From Rhodothermales bacterium (lineage in GTDB: Bacteria > Bacteroidota > Rhodothermia > Rhodothermales > UBA10348), in contig JANJTM010000066.1 of the NCBI GenBank assembly GCA_024711125.1, positions 1 through 34,848 of the forward strand: a stretch of 34,848 nucleotides of DNA. Direction: 5' to 3'. Under the pieces are notes generated by a model. That model was not told where the DNA came from and ran no database searches. It worked only from the letters and a program-made list of their open reading frames with translations. The position numbers and the translations under genes were made by a program. This document shows, one piece after another, positions 8,365 through 16,428 of this stretch (its first letter is position 1; each line of letters starts with the position of its first letter).

Positions 8365-9519
8365 CTACTTCCCGAAGTCCAGGTCGACCTGCTCGGGGGT
8401 CTCAACCCAGTCGGCCACGAAAATGTTCGTGTCGCGCGACGGGGTACGGGAAACGTTACGATTCGAGGCGAAAACGAGTTTCGTGCCGTCCGGTGAGAAC
8501 ATCGGGAACGCGTCGAAGGTGCCCGAGTGGGTCAGCTGGACCAGGTCCGAGCCGTCGAGGCGAACCATGAATACCGCGAACTCGCGACCGCCGCGATCGA
8601 TCGAGTGGTGGTTCGACGAGAACAGCACGCGCTGCTGGTCCGGGTGGAAATACGGGGCCCAGTTCGCTCCCGGCAGGTTCGTGACCTGGGTCGCATTGGA
8701 GCCGTCGATGTCGGCGACCCAGATGTCCAGCTCGCTCGGCTCCACGAAGTTCTTCGACAGCAGCTCCTGGTAGACGCTCGCGGCCTCGCCTTCGGGCCGG
8801 TCGGCACGCCAGACGATCTTCTTCGAGTCGGGCGAGAAGAACGCGCCCCCGTCGTACCCGAGGCCGTCGGTGAGCTGGAGCACCTCGCCGGTGGCCAGGT
8901 CGTAGCGGAACAGTTCCAGGTCTCCCGTACGGGTTGAAGTGAACACCACGTACTTGCCGTCGGGCGATACCGTCGCCTCGGCATCGTACCCGGGACCCGT
9001 GATCAGGGGCTGCACGTCGGAACCGTCGGCATTCGCGGTGTAGATGTCGTATTCGGCGTAAACGGCCCACACGTACCGTCCCGCTTCGAACATCGGGGCG
9101 GTGGGGCACTCCGGGCCGGCCGCGTGCGTCGACGCGAACAGGATTCGGCCGTCAGGAAGGAAGTACGAACACGTGGTGCGCCCCTGGCCGGTAGAGACCA
9201 GGCGGTGCCGGCTTCCGTCCTCGAGGGCCGTGCCGTCGGCGTTCATCACGAAGATCTGGTCGCAGCCCTGGGAGGTCAGCCCCGAAAAGTCGCTCTGGAA
9301 CGTGAGCTGCTTTCCGTCGAAGCTCCAGTAGGCCTCGGCGTTGTTGCCGCCGAAGGTCAATTGGCGGATGTTGCGCAGGTGCTGTTCGCCCGCGTAGCGC
9401 AGCGAATCGGACGCCGGGACGTACGCCTCGGGCGCCGGGACGTCGGGAGCGCCGCACCCGGCGACGAGAATCAAAAATGCCGTGAACGCGAATCCTGCCC
9501 GGTGAGCGATGGTTTGCAT
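8365..9519 (-). CDS. TolB-like PD40 beta-propeller lipoprotein
   Basis: Lipoprotein of 384 residues: signal peptide ending in the lipobox LVAGC (Cys22), then a WD40-like (PD40/TolB-type) beta-propeller. Blades are marked by repeated phrases such as AYWSFDGKQLTFQSD, TVSPDGKYVVFTSTR, FFSPDSKKIVWRADR, YFHPDQQRVLFSSN and MFSPDGTKLVFASN, about 45-60 residues apart. No peptidase or Pal-binding domain follows, so it is a stand-alone propeller rather than TolB itself or a tricorn/DPP-type peptidase. Likely role: protein or ligand binding in the periplasm or at the outer membrane; the partner is unknown. It is divergent from the thioredoxin gene (86-bp gap) and ends in a clear hairpin. Confidence 0.88.
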   Translation of the reverse strand: MQTIAHRAGFAFTAFLILVAGCGAPDVPAPEAYVPASDSLRYAGEQHLRNIRQLTFGGNNAEAYWSFDGKQLTFQSDFSGLTSQGCDQIFVMNADGTALEDGSRHRLVSTGQGRTTCSYFLPDGRILFASTHAAGPECPTAPMFEAGRYVWAVYAEYDIYTANADGSDVQPLITGPGYDAEATVSPDGKYVVFTSTRTGDLELFRYDLATGEVLQLTDGLGYDGGAFFSPDSKKIVWRADRPEGEAASVYQELLSKNFVEPSELDIWVADIDGSNATQVTNLPGANWAPYFHPDQQRVLFSSNHHSIDRGGREFAVFMVRLDGSDLVQLTHSGTFDAFPMFSPDGTKLVFASNRNVSRTPSRDTNIFVADWVETPEQVDLDFGK

Positions 9520-9605
9520 GGGGGTACCGTGAGAGTCGTGACCGCTTGGGGGACGCCGAAACTACGGCGCGACGCCCGGCGAGTCCGTGAAAAACTGTGG
9601 CAGCG

Positions 9606-10415
9606 ATGGCGTACGAAGTGGAGCATTTCGAGCGGGACGTGCTGGCAGCCAGCCACGGCACGCCGATACTGGTGGATTTCTGGGCCCCGTGGTGCGGACC
9701 GTGCCGGGTGCTCGGCCCGGTGCTCGAACGGCTGGCCGACGAAGCCGCGGGTGCCTGGAGGCTCGTGAAGGTCAATACCGACGTACACCAGGACCTGGCG
9801 GTGCAGTACGGAATCCGCGGCATTCCCGCCGTCAAGTTGTTCGTGGACGGTAATGTCGTGGATGAATTCACCGGCGCGCTTCCGGACTACGCCATCCGGC
9901 AGTGGTTGGAGAAGGCGCTGCCGAGTCCCGTGAAGGACCTGCTCGGCGAGGCCGAGGCGCTGCTCGACGAGGGAGCCGCGGACGAGGCGGCCGCCGTGTT
10001 GCAGGAAATCCTCGCGGAACAGCCCACCCATCCCGCCGCTTCGGCCCTGCTGGCGGGTCTGCTGGTATTCACGGATCCCGACCGCGCCCGCGCGCTGGCC
10101 GAAACGGGCATGTCGGCGGAGGCGCGGTACGTCCAGGTTGCCGAATCGGTCCGACTCGTGGCCGAGGCCCTCGGTCGGCGCGGCGCCGACCTTCCGGAGG
10201 GACCGGGTCGCGCCCCGTACCTGGCCGCGCTCGAGGCGATGGCCTCACGGACGTTCGACGAGGCCGTGGACCGGCTCATCGACGTACTGCAGAAGGACCG
10301 GTATTACGATGACGACGGCGCCCGCAAGGCGGGGATCGCCCTGTTCACGTTGCTGGGGGACGGGCATCCGGTGACGCGCGGGAAGCGCCGCACGTTCACC
10401 ATGTGGCTGTACTGA
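9606..10415 (+). CDS. cnoX: Thioredoxin-domain co-chaperone, CnoX/YbbN-like
   Basis: Cytoplasmic protein of 269 residues: an N-terminal thioredoxin fold (~1-108) with an intact WCGPC active site (C30, C33) and the cis-Pro loop GIPAVKLF, then a TPR-like helical region (~115-269; GEAEALLDEGAADEAAAVLQ, ending in a basic tail). This architecture is that of CnoX/YbbN, which holds oxidation-damaged clients and passes them to GroEL or DnaK. E. coli YbbN has lost the CxxC; this one keeps it, so it could also reduce disulfides. The ATG at 9606 is preferred over an in-frame GTG at 9597. It ends 7 bp from the convergent ABC exporter gene. Confidence 0.88.
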   Translation: MAYEVEHFERDVLAASHGTPILVDFWAPWCGPCRVLGPVLERLADEAAGAWRLVKVNTDVHQDLAVQYGIRGIPAVKLFVDGNVVDEFTGALPDYAIRQWLEKALPSPVKDLLGEAEALLDEGAADEAAAVLQEILAEQPTHPAASALLAGLLVFTDPDRARALAETGMSAEARYVQVAESVRLVAEALGRRGADLPEGPGRAPYLAALEAMASRTFDEAVDRLIDVLQKDRYYDDDGARKAGIALFTLLGDGHPVTRGKRRTFTMWLY

Positions 10416-10422
10416 CCGTCCG

Positions 10423-12210
10423 TCAGGCCGCCCGCTCCTGCTCCCGGTACTGGAGTTCGTACAGACGCCGATACAGCCCGCCGGCCGCGAGAAGCTCCTG
10501 GTGCGTCCCCCGCTCCCGGATTTCGCCCCGGTGCATGACGAGGATCTGGTCGGCGTGCTGGATCGTGGATAGCCGGTGCGCGATGACGATCGAGGTGCGC
10601 CCATCGAGCAGCTGTTCCAGCGCCCGCTGGATCACCTGTTCGGTTTCGGTGTCCACGCTCGAGGTGGCTTCGTCCAGGACGAGGATTCGGGGATCGTAGG
10701 CGAGGGCCCGAGCGAACGACAGGAGTTGGCGCTGCCCATGCGACAGCGTGACACCGCGTTCGCGCACGTCCTGGCCGTACCCGTCGCGAAGGCGTTCTAT
10801 GAACGCGTGCGCGCCGATGCGCCGCGCCGCATCACGCACCCGGTCCGGGGGAATGTCGGTGTTGCCGAGACTGATGTTGTCCTCCACGGACCCGGAGAAC
10901 AGGAACACGTCCTGGAGCACCAGCCCGAGACGACGGCGAAGGTCTGCGATGCGCAGATCGCGCAGGTCGACGCCGTCCACGAGAATGGAGCCCCGACCGA
11001 CGTCGTGGAATCGCAGCAACAGTTGGATGATCGTCGACTTGCCCGCTCCCGTTGCCCCGACGATGGCCACCGACTGCCCGGGCTCGACCCGGAACGAGAC
11101 GCCGCGAAGCACCCAGTCCGGCTCCCCGTCGGGCTTCGAGCCGTACGCGAACCAGACGTCGCGGAATTCGATCTCCCCGCGGGGCGCCTCCAGCGTCACC
11201 GGGCTCGCGGGTTCCGGGATCGCCTCGTCGCGATCGAGCAACGTGAAGATGCGCTCTGCCCCCGCCATGCCGGACTGGAGCACGTTGAACTGGTCGCTGA
11301 GATTGCGGATAGGCTCGAAGAACTGTCGCGCATACTGCAGGAACGCGATCAGGACGCCGATCGATACGGCTCCGTCCATGGCCCTGAGGCCTCCGAACCA
11401 CAGGACGAGGCCGACCGCCGAGGAACCGATGATGTCGACCGCGGGCCAGAACAGGGCGAAGTAGAAGATGGTCCGGATGTGCGCCTGCCGGTGGTCGTCA
11501 TTGATCCCGCGGAACCGGCGAAGCTCCTCGCGCTCCCGGCTGAACATCTGCACGACCCGCATTCCCGACACGTGCTCCTGCAGGAAGGAGTTCAGCCTGG
11601 CCACCTGCCTGCGCGTGTCGCGGTAGGCGTCTTCCACCTTCTTCTTGAACCAGAGCGTGGCCCACAGCATCACGGGCATGACCGCGATCGTGACGAGGGC
11701 AAGCGTGACATCGAGAGAGAACATGAACCAGCCGATGAAGATCAGCTTGGTCAGGTCGCCCAGGATCGTAATGACGCCGGACGACAGCACCTGGGAGAGC
11801 GATTCGACGTCGCTCGTGGCCCGGGTGATGAGTCTTCCGATGGGAGTCCGGTCAAAAAACGCGAGCGGTTGGCGCAGCAGGTGCCGGTGCACGCGCGAGC
11901 GAAGGTCATAGATCGCGCTCTGCCCGATCCACTGGGTCAGGTACTCGTTGACGAACGACAGCACAGCCTCGCCGGCCAGGACCACCACGAGCAGCATGAC
12001 CATGCGCCCGAGCGATTCCAGGTCGCCCGACGCGATGTCCCGGTCGATCGCGACCTGGATGAGTTTCGGCCGCAGCGGTCCGAGGTATGCGGCGGCCAGC
12101 ACCGTCGCGAACGCGAGCGCCACCCAGCGCCGGTACGGCACCAGGTGCGCAAGGATGCGGCGAAAGAGCCGTCCGTCGAAACCCCTGGTATCGTTCTCGT
12201 CCTGGCTCAT
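10423..12210 (-). CDS. ABC exporter half-transporter, catalytic-site subunit
   Basis: Membrane-fused ABC exporter half of 595 residues (YheH/MsbA-like). Residues ~20-330 form a six-helix transmembrane domain. The nucleotide-binding domain has Walker A GATGAGKST (385-393), Walker B ILVLDE with catalytic E514, switch H545 and signature LSHGQ (489-493) instead of LSGGQ. The altered signature would pair with the degenerate Walker B of its neighbour (12207-14009), as expected of a heterodimer with one working and one weak ATP site. It follows that gene with a 4-bp ATGA overlap. Substrate unknown: drugs and lipids are usual for the family. Confidence 0.93.
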   Translation of the reverse strand: MSQDENDTRGFDGRLFRRILAHLVPYRRWVALAFATVLAAAYLGPLRPKLIQVAIDRDIASGDLESLGRMVMLLVVVLAGEAVLSFVNEYLTQWIGQSAIYDLRSRVHRHLLRQPLAFFDRTPIGRLITRATSDVESLSQVLSSGVITILGDLTKLIFIGWFMFSLDVTLALVTIAVMPVMLWATLWFKKKVEDAYRDTRRQVARLNSFLQEHVSGMRVVQMFSREREELRRFRGINDDHRQAHIRTIFYFALFWPAVDIIGSSAVGLVLWFGGLRAMDGAVSIGVLIAFLQYARQFFEPIRNLSDQFNVLQSGMAGAERIFTLLDRDEAIPEPASPVTLEAPRGEIEFRDVWFAYGSKPDGEPDWVLRGVSFRVEPGQSVAIVGATGAGKSTIIQLLLRFHDVGRGSILVDGVDLRDLRIADLRRRLGLVLQDVFLFSGSVEDNISLGNTDIPPDRVRDAARRIGAHAFIERLRDGYGQDVRERGVTLSHGQRQLLSFARALAYDPRILVLDEATSSVDTETEQVIQRALEQLLDGRTSIVIAHRLSTIQHADQILVMHRGEIRERGTHQELLAAGGLYRRLYELQYREQERAA

Positions 12211-14009
12211 GCGAGCGTCGCGAATTCCTCCTCGAGCAGCTGCTTGCGGTACAGGCTTGCGTAAAGCCCCTCGCGTGCCAGCAGTTCGTCGTGCGTTCCC
12301 GCCTCGGACACCCTTCCCCCGTCGAGCACCAGGATGTGGTCCGCGTCCTGCACGGCCGAGATCCGGTGACTCACGATGACGATGGTACGTTTCCCGAAAT
12401 GGGTGCGCAGGTGCGAGAGGATGCGCCGCTCGGTGGCCGTATCGACCGCCGACAGCGCGTCATCCAGGATGAGGATGCGCGGCTCCCTGACGAGCGCCCG
12501 GGCGATCGCGGTACGCTGTTTCTGGCCTCCGGACAGCGTGATTCCGCGTTCCCCGACGACCGTTTCGAACCCGTCGGGGAACGATTCGACGCTCTCGAGC
12601 AGATCGGCCTCCCCGGCGGCGCGCCGGATGTCCTCGACCGGTGCGTCCATCCGACCGAAGGCGATGTTGCCCGCGATGGAATCGGAGAACAGGAACACGT
12701 CCTGCGAGACGTATCCGATGGCCTCGCGCAGCACGTGGAGCGGAATCTCCCGAACGTCCCTTCCGTCGACAAGGACGCGTCCCTCGTCGGGCTGCAGCAA
12801 CCGGGGAATCATCTCGACGAGCGTGGACTTGCCGGAGCCCGTCCGGCCGACGATGCCGAGGGTGCTTCCCGGCCCGACCGACAGCGTCACGTCGTCGAGC
12901 ACGGGATCCCGGTCGGCTTCGTACCGAAAACGCACCCGGTCGAACGCGATGCCTCCCTCGACACGCGTGACCCCTGATTCCGTGAGGTCGCCGTCCGCAA
13001 TCTCGGGCTTCGCGTCGAAGATCACCTGCAGCCGGGCCATGGAGGCCGAAGCGCGTTGCACCATCGAGATGACGTACCCGAAGGCCGCGACCGGCCACGT
13101 CATCAGGGCGACGTACAGGATGTATTCGGCGATGTTGCCGAGCGTGATCGTGCCGCCGACGACCAACCTTCCGCCCTGCCAGACGACGATGATCGTGGAC
13201 AGCCCGACGATCACGACGAAGACCGGGTGCCATGCGGCCTCGACGAAGGCGAGACCGAGCGAGCGTCGCCGGTATTCCGAACTCTCCCGGTCGAAGGCCG
13301 CCTGCTCGTCCTCCTCCCTCACGTAGGCCTTGAGAACCCGTATGCCCGAGAGGGTCTCCTGCACCCGGCTCGTTAGCGAAGAGTACTGTTCCTGGACGGC
13401 GTCGCTGCGCCGGTGTACGCCCCTGGCCAGGAAGAACACCGAAAGCGCCAGGAAGGGCATCGGGACCAGGGCATACAGCGTCAGTCGCGGCGAAATGATG
13501 AACATCGCCGTGATGGCCGTCACGATCGTCACGATCGCGCGCGTCGAGTACATGAGCGCCGGGCCGATGTACCGTCGGACCTGCTCGATGTCGCTGGTTG
13601 ACCGGGTGATGAGGTCTCCGGTCGAATGGCGCACGTAAAACGCGTGCGACAGGGTCTGGATGTGCTCGTACAGGCGATTGCGAAGGTCGAATTCGATATG
13701 GCGCGAGGCCACGACGACCGTCTGTCGCATCAGGAACGAGAAAACGCCGCTGAGTACCGAGAGCAGGAGGACGAGCCCACCCGAGACCGCGAGCGACTGC
13801 CCGAGGGTTCGCCGGATCGATCCGGCCGCCGGGGTGTCGGCAAATCCGCCGTACGTGGTGACCATCTGCGGGATCACGTCCACCGCCTGGCGCACGACGC
13901 CGGGCACGATGATCGCGAACACCGAGGACGCGATGGCGCACAGCAGCCCGGGAATGAATAGCCGCCGGTACTTCCAGTAATAGGAATTGAGGTTCGAGAG
14001 CGATCCCAT
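12207..14009 (-). CDS. ABC exporter half-transporter, degenerate-site subunit
   Basis: Membrane-fused ABC exporter half of 600 residues (YheI/BmrC-like), first gene of the two-gene exporter unit. The transmembrane domain covers ~15-330. The nucleotide-binding domain has Walker A GRTGSGKST (388-396), a perfect signature LSGGQKQ (492-498) and switch H548, but Walker B reads ILILDDALS, so the catalytic Glu is Asp (D517). Glu-to-Asp at this place marks the degenerate site in known heterodimeric exporters (BmrCD, TM287/288 types). The ATG at 14009 starts a typical short N-terminus (MGSLSNLNSYYWKYR). The 82-bp gap to the NUDIX gene may carry its promoter. Confidence 0.93.
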   Translation of the reverse strand: MGSLSNLNSYYWKYRRLFIPGLLCAIASSVFAIIVPGVVRQAVDVIPQMVTTYGGFADTPAAGSIRRTLGQSLAVSGGLVLLLSVLSGVFSFLMRQTVVVASRHIEFDLRNRLYEHIQTLSHAFYVRHSTGDLITRSTSDIEQVRRYIGPALMYSTRAIVTIVTAITAMFIISPRLTLYALVPMPFLALSVFFLARGVHRRSDAVQEQYSSLTSRVQETLSGIRVLKAYVREEDEQAAFDRESSEYRRRSLGLAFVEAAWHPVFVVIVGLSTIIVVWQGGRLVVGGTITLGNIAEYILYVALMTWPVAAFGYVISMVQRASASMARLQVIFDAKPEIADGDLTESGVTRVEGGIAFDRVRFRYEADRDPVLDDVTLSVGPGSTLGIVGRTGSGKSTLVEMIPRLLQPDEGRVLVDGRDVREIPLHVLREAIGYVSQDVFLFSDSIAGNIAFGRMDAPVEDIRRAAGEADLLESVESFPDGFETVVGERGITLSGGQKQRTAIARALVREPRILILDDALSAVDTATERRILSHLRTHFGKRTIVIVSHRISAVQDADHILVLDGGRVSEAGTHDELLAREGLYASLYRKQLLEEEFATLA

Positions 14010-14091
14010 GGGGGCTGGGTCGTGGCCGGAACGCGTACGATACGAAACCCGGCCGCCCGGTTGCCGAACGAATTTCGTGCGCCGGACCGGC

Positions 14092-14559
14092 CTACGGCAG
14101 GATCCGGCATTCGGCCGGTACGCCGCGTGCGAGCAGGTCGGCCACCATGCGCAGCAGGCTTCGCTGCTCGGGCCAGGCGAGGCGTGCCGTCGCCTCGTCC
14201 GCGGTCAACCATGCGCAGGCGTCGTGCTCGCCGTCGAGGACCGGCTCGCCATCCACCTCGGCGGCGAACGCCGGTGCCAGGTTCACCCGGTCCCGCTCCC
14301 ATTCGTAGAACGCGTTGACCGACGGGACGGCCCAGTAGGCGCGCGGCCGCAGCCCCGTCTCTTCGCCAAGTTCGCGGAGCCCGGCCTGCCAGGCCGTCTC
14401 TCCCGCCGCGATCTTTCCGCCCACCATGCGCCAGGAGCCCTCGTAGACCCGCCCCGGCGCCCTGCGAAGGAGCAGGAAGCGGGGCCCGGAGGGCTCGGCG
14501 CGGTACGGGTACACGTCCACCACGCGGAGTACGATTCGAGGGTCCGATTCGCTCGTCAT
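14092..14559 (-). CDS. NUDIX hydrolase
   Basis: Pyrophosphohydrolase of 155 residues acting on a nucleoside diphosphate-linked compound. The NUDIX box is complete: G-x5-E-x7-RELGEETGL, found in VGGKIAAGETAWQAGLREL and what follows. The stretch before it (RFLLLRRAPGRVYEGSWRMV) and after it (VNAFYEWERDRVNLAPAFAAEV) resembles NudB-like dihydroneopterin-triphosphate or dATP pyrophosphatases, but the substrate cannot be settled by eye. The ATG at 14559 is chosen; the open frame extends upstream only as an overlap of the divergent phosphatase gene. It is in the same direction as the ABC exporter pair, 82 bp before it. Confidence 0.9.
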   Translation of the reverse strand: MTSESDPRIVLRVVDVYPYRAEPSGPRFLLLRRAPGRVYEGSWRMVGGKIAAGETAWQAGLRELGEETGLRPRAYWAVPSVNAFYEWERDRVNLAPAFAAEVDGEPVLDGEHDACAWLTADEATARLAWPEQRSLLRMVADLLARGVPAECRILP

Positions 14560-14617
14560 GATGCCGGTCCGGTCGCCGTGAAGTAGATTGACTCCGCTGC
14601 CCTCTCCCGTAGTCGTC

Positions 14618-15922
14618 ATGCAGACCCCAGGATCGTCCGGCAAGTCGCTCGACATGCTCGAGCGCGAGAATCTACAACTGCGTCGCGCGGTCGACGAGTT
14701 GTCGATCCTCAATGAACTCTCCGCGGCCATCGGCGCCTCGCGGGACGTCCAGGAGGTGATCCAGAACATCATCAAGCGGTCACTGAAGGCCGTACGCGCC
14801 GAGCAGGGCGTCATCACGCTCGTCGGCGAGGAGGCCACCGACCCGACCCGGACCCTGGTGCGCACGATGGCCAGTTCGGGCCAGGCCGAAGCCTACAGCC
14901 CGGACCAGAATCTGCTGGGCTGGATGCACCTGCACAAGCGCCCCCTCGTGATCAACGAGCCGCGCACCGACGATCGATTCCGCGGGGTGCGATGGCCCGA
15001 CTCGATCTCGTCGATCGTCAGCGTTCCGATGATCGTGCAGTCCCGGCTCATCGGCATCCTGACGCTGTACAACAAGAAGTCGGGCGCCGACGGGTTTTCG
15101 GGCGAAGACCAGCGGCTCCTCGCCATCCTCGCCGCACAGTCGGCCCAGGTCGTCGAGAACGCCCGCCTGTATGCCGAAGAACGCAAGCTGACCGAGATCC
15201 GGCAGCAGGTGCGCATGGCGTACGAGATCCAGACCAACCTGCTTCCGCACCATGCGCCCACGATCGAAGGCTATGATCTCGCGGGATTGAGCATTCCGGC
15301 GTCGGAAGTGGGCGGAGACTATTTCGACTACATCGCCATGGACGACGGGCGCCTGGCGGTCACGCTCGGCGACGTGTCCGGCAAGGGCATGCCCGCGGCG
15401 CTGCTGATGGCGAACGTACAGGCCACGCTCCGGGCCCAGACCGTGCCCGGCTCCGACGCGAACACCTGCCTGGGACAGTCGAACCGCCTGCTCTGCCAGA
15501 GCACCCGCCGCGGCTCGTTCGTGACGCTTTTCCTGGGGCTGCTCGACTACCGGAGGCACGTGATGACCTTCGCCAATGCCGGACACAACCGGCCGTACGT
15601 GGTGCGGGCCGACGGTGAGGTCGATACGCTCACGCTGGGGGGTCTCGTGCTCGGATTCATGCCGAACCACGCGTACCAGCAGGAGGAGCGATCCTTCGAG
15701 GTCGGCGAAACGCTCGTCATCTTCAGCGACGGGGTGACCGAGGCCTTCGATCCCGCCGGGGAACAGTTCGGCGAGGAGCGGCTGATCGACCTGATCCGCG
15801 ACCTTCGCGGAAAGCCGTCCCGCGTCATCACGGACACCATCGTGGACCGCGTCAGGGCCTTCGCGGGATCACGGGAGCAGAGTGACGACATCACCCTGCT
15901 CGTCGTCCGCCGAACGTCCTGA
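14618..15922 (+). CDS. GAF-domain PP2C-type phosphatase (RsbU/SpoIIE family)
   Basis: Cytoplasmic sensor phosphatase of 434 residues. A short coiled-coil-like start (LERENLQLRRAVDELSIL) leads into a GAF domain (~30-190; GVITLVGEE...SVPMIVQSRLIGILTLYNK), then a linker helix and a PPM/SpoIIE phosphatase domain (~215-434). The Mn-binding motifs are intact: EVGGDYFDY, LGDVSGKGMPAAL, FSDGVTEAFD and SDDITLLVV. Proteins of this type dephosphorylate STAS anti-sigma antagonists; one lies 70 bp downstream. The GAF domain suggests control by a small molecule. Start: ATG at 14618; an in-frame TTG at 14588 is less likely. Divergent from the NUDIX gene with a 58-bp gap. Confidence 0.92.
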   Translation: MQTPGSSGKSLDMLERENLQLRRAVDELSILNELSAAIGASRDVQEVIQNIIKRSLKAVRAEQGVITLVGEEATDPTRTLVRTMASSGQAEAYSPDQNLLGWMHLHKRPLVINEPRTDDRFRGVRWPDSISSIVSVPMIVQSRLIGILTLYNKKSGADGFSGEDQRLLAILAAQSAQVVENARLYAEERKLTEIRQQVRMAYEIQTNLLPHHAPTIEGYDLAGLSIPASEVGGDYFDYIAMDDGRLAVTLGDVSGKGMPAALLMANVQATLRAQTVPGSDANTCLGQSNRLLCQSTRRGSFVTLFLGLLDYRRHVMTFANAGHNRPYVVRADGEVDTLTLGGLVLGFMPNHAYQQEERSFEVGETLVIFSDGVTEAFDPAGEQFGEERLIDLIRDLRGKPSRVITDTIVDRVRAFAGSREQSDDITLLVVRRTS

Positions 15923-15992
15923 ATCGCTTGATTCTTTGCCCTTCAGCGCCTAGCGTGCGCGTTTCCGAACCGAATCCCAAGCCGATACACCC

Positions 15993-16334
15993 ATGCCGTT
16001 TTCCGCCAGCGAACAGTACCAGGCCGTCGTGATCCAGATCAGCGGCAAGTTTCTCGGAAGCATCGAAGGCCCGGCCTTCAAGACCGAAGTCGAGCGCCTT
16101 CGTGACGCCGGCAAGAAGCGGGTCGTCATCGATCTCTCCAAGGCCGATTTCCTCGACTCTTCGGGAATCGGCGCGCTCATCGGCGCCCTGACGACGATGC
16201 GGAAGGCCGACGGCGACGTGAAGCTCTCGGGAATGAAGGACCGCGTGAAGAACCTCTTCCTGCTCACGCGCCTGCTCGGACCCGTGTTCGACGACTACGA
16301 CACGATCGAGGAAGCCGTGGCGAGCTTCGCCTGA
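15993..16334 (+). CDS. STAS-domain anti-sigma factor antagonist
   Basis: Single STAS domain of 113 residues (RsbV/SpoIIAA-like). The phosphorylation loop LDSSGIGAL is conserved, with S56/S57 as the likely switch residues (by analogy the second Ser). In partner switching the dephosphorylated form binds and traps the anti-sigma kinase, freeing a sigma factor; the upstream GAF-PP2C protein is the obvious phosphatase. No RsbW-like kinase is in the window. The 70-bp gap before it contains TTG and TAGCGTGC elements that could be a promoter but are weak. Confidence 0.92.
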   Translation: MPFSASEQYQAVVIQISGKFLGSIEGPAFKTEVERLRDAGKKRVVIDLSKADFLDSSGIGALIGALTTMRKADGDVKLSGMKDRVKNLFLLTRLLGPVFDDYDTIEEAVASFA

Positions 16335-16428
16335 TCCCCCGGGATTCGCCCGGCGGCCCGTCGCCGCCCCCCAGAGACCTGCGCGGCCGCCGCCGCGCCA
16401 CGGATTCGTCCCCGACGCGCCCCCCGTC

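Noticed and set aside
9557-9564. Bacteroidota-type -7 box (TAGTTTCG, minus strand) before the TolB-like gene
   Set aside because: It is one mismatch from TAnnTTTG, but no -33 TTTG is at proper spacing, so it is not listed as a feature.
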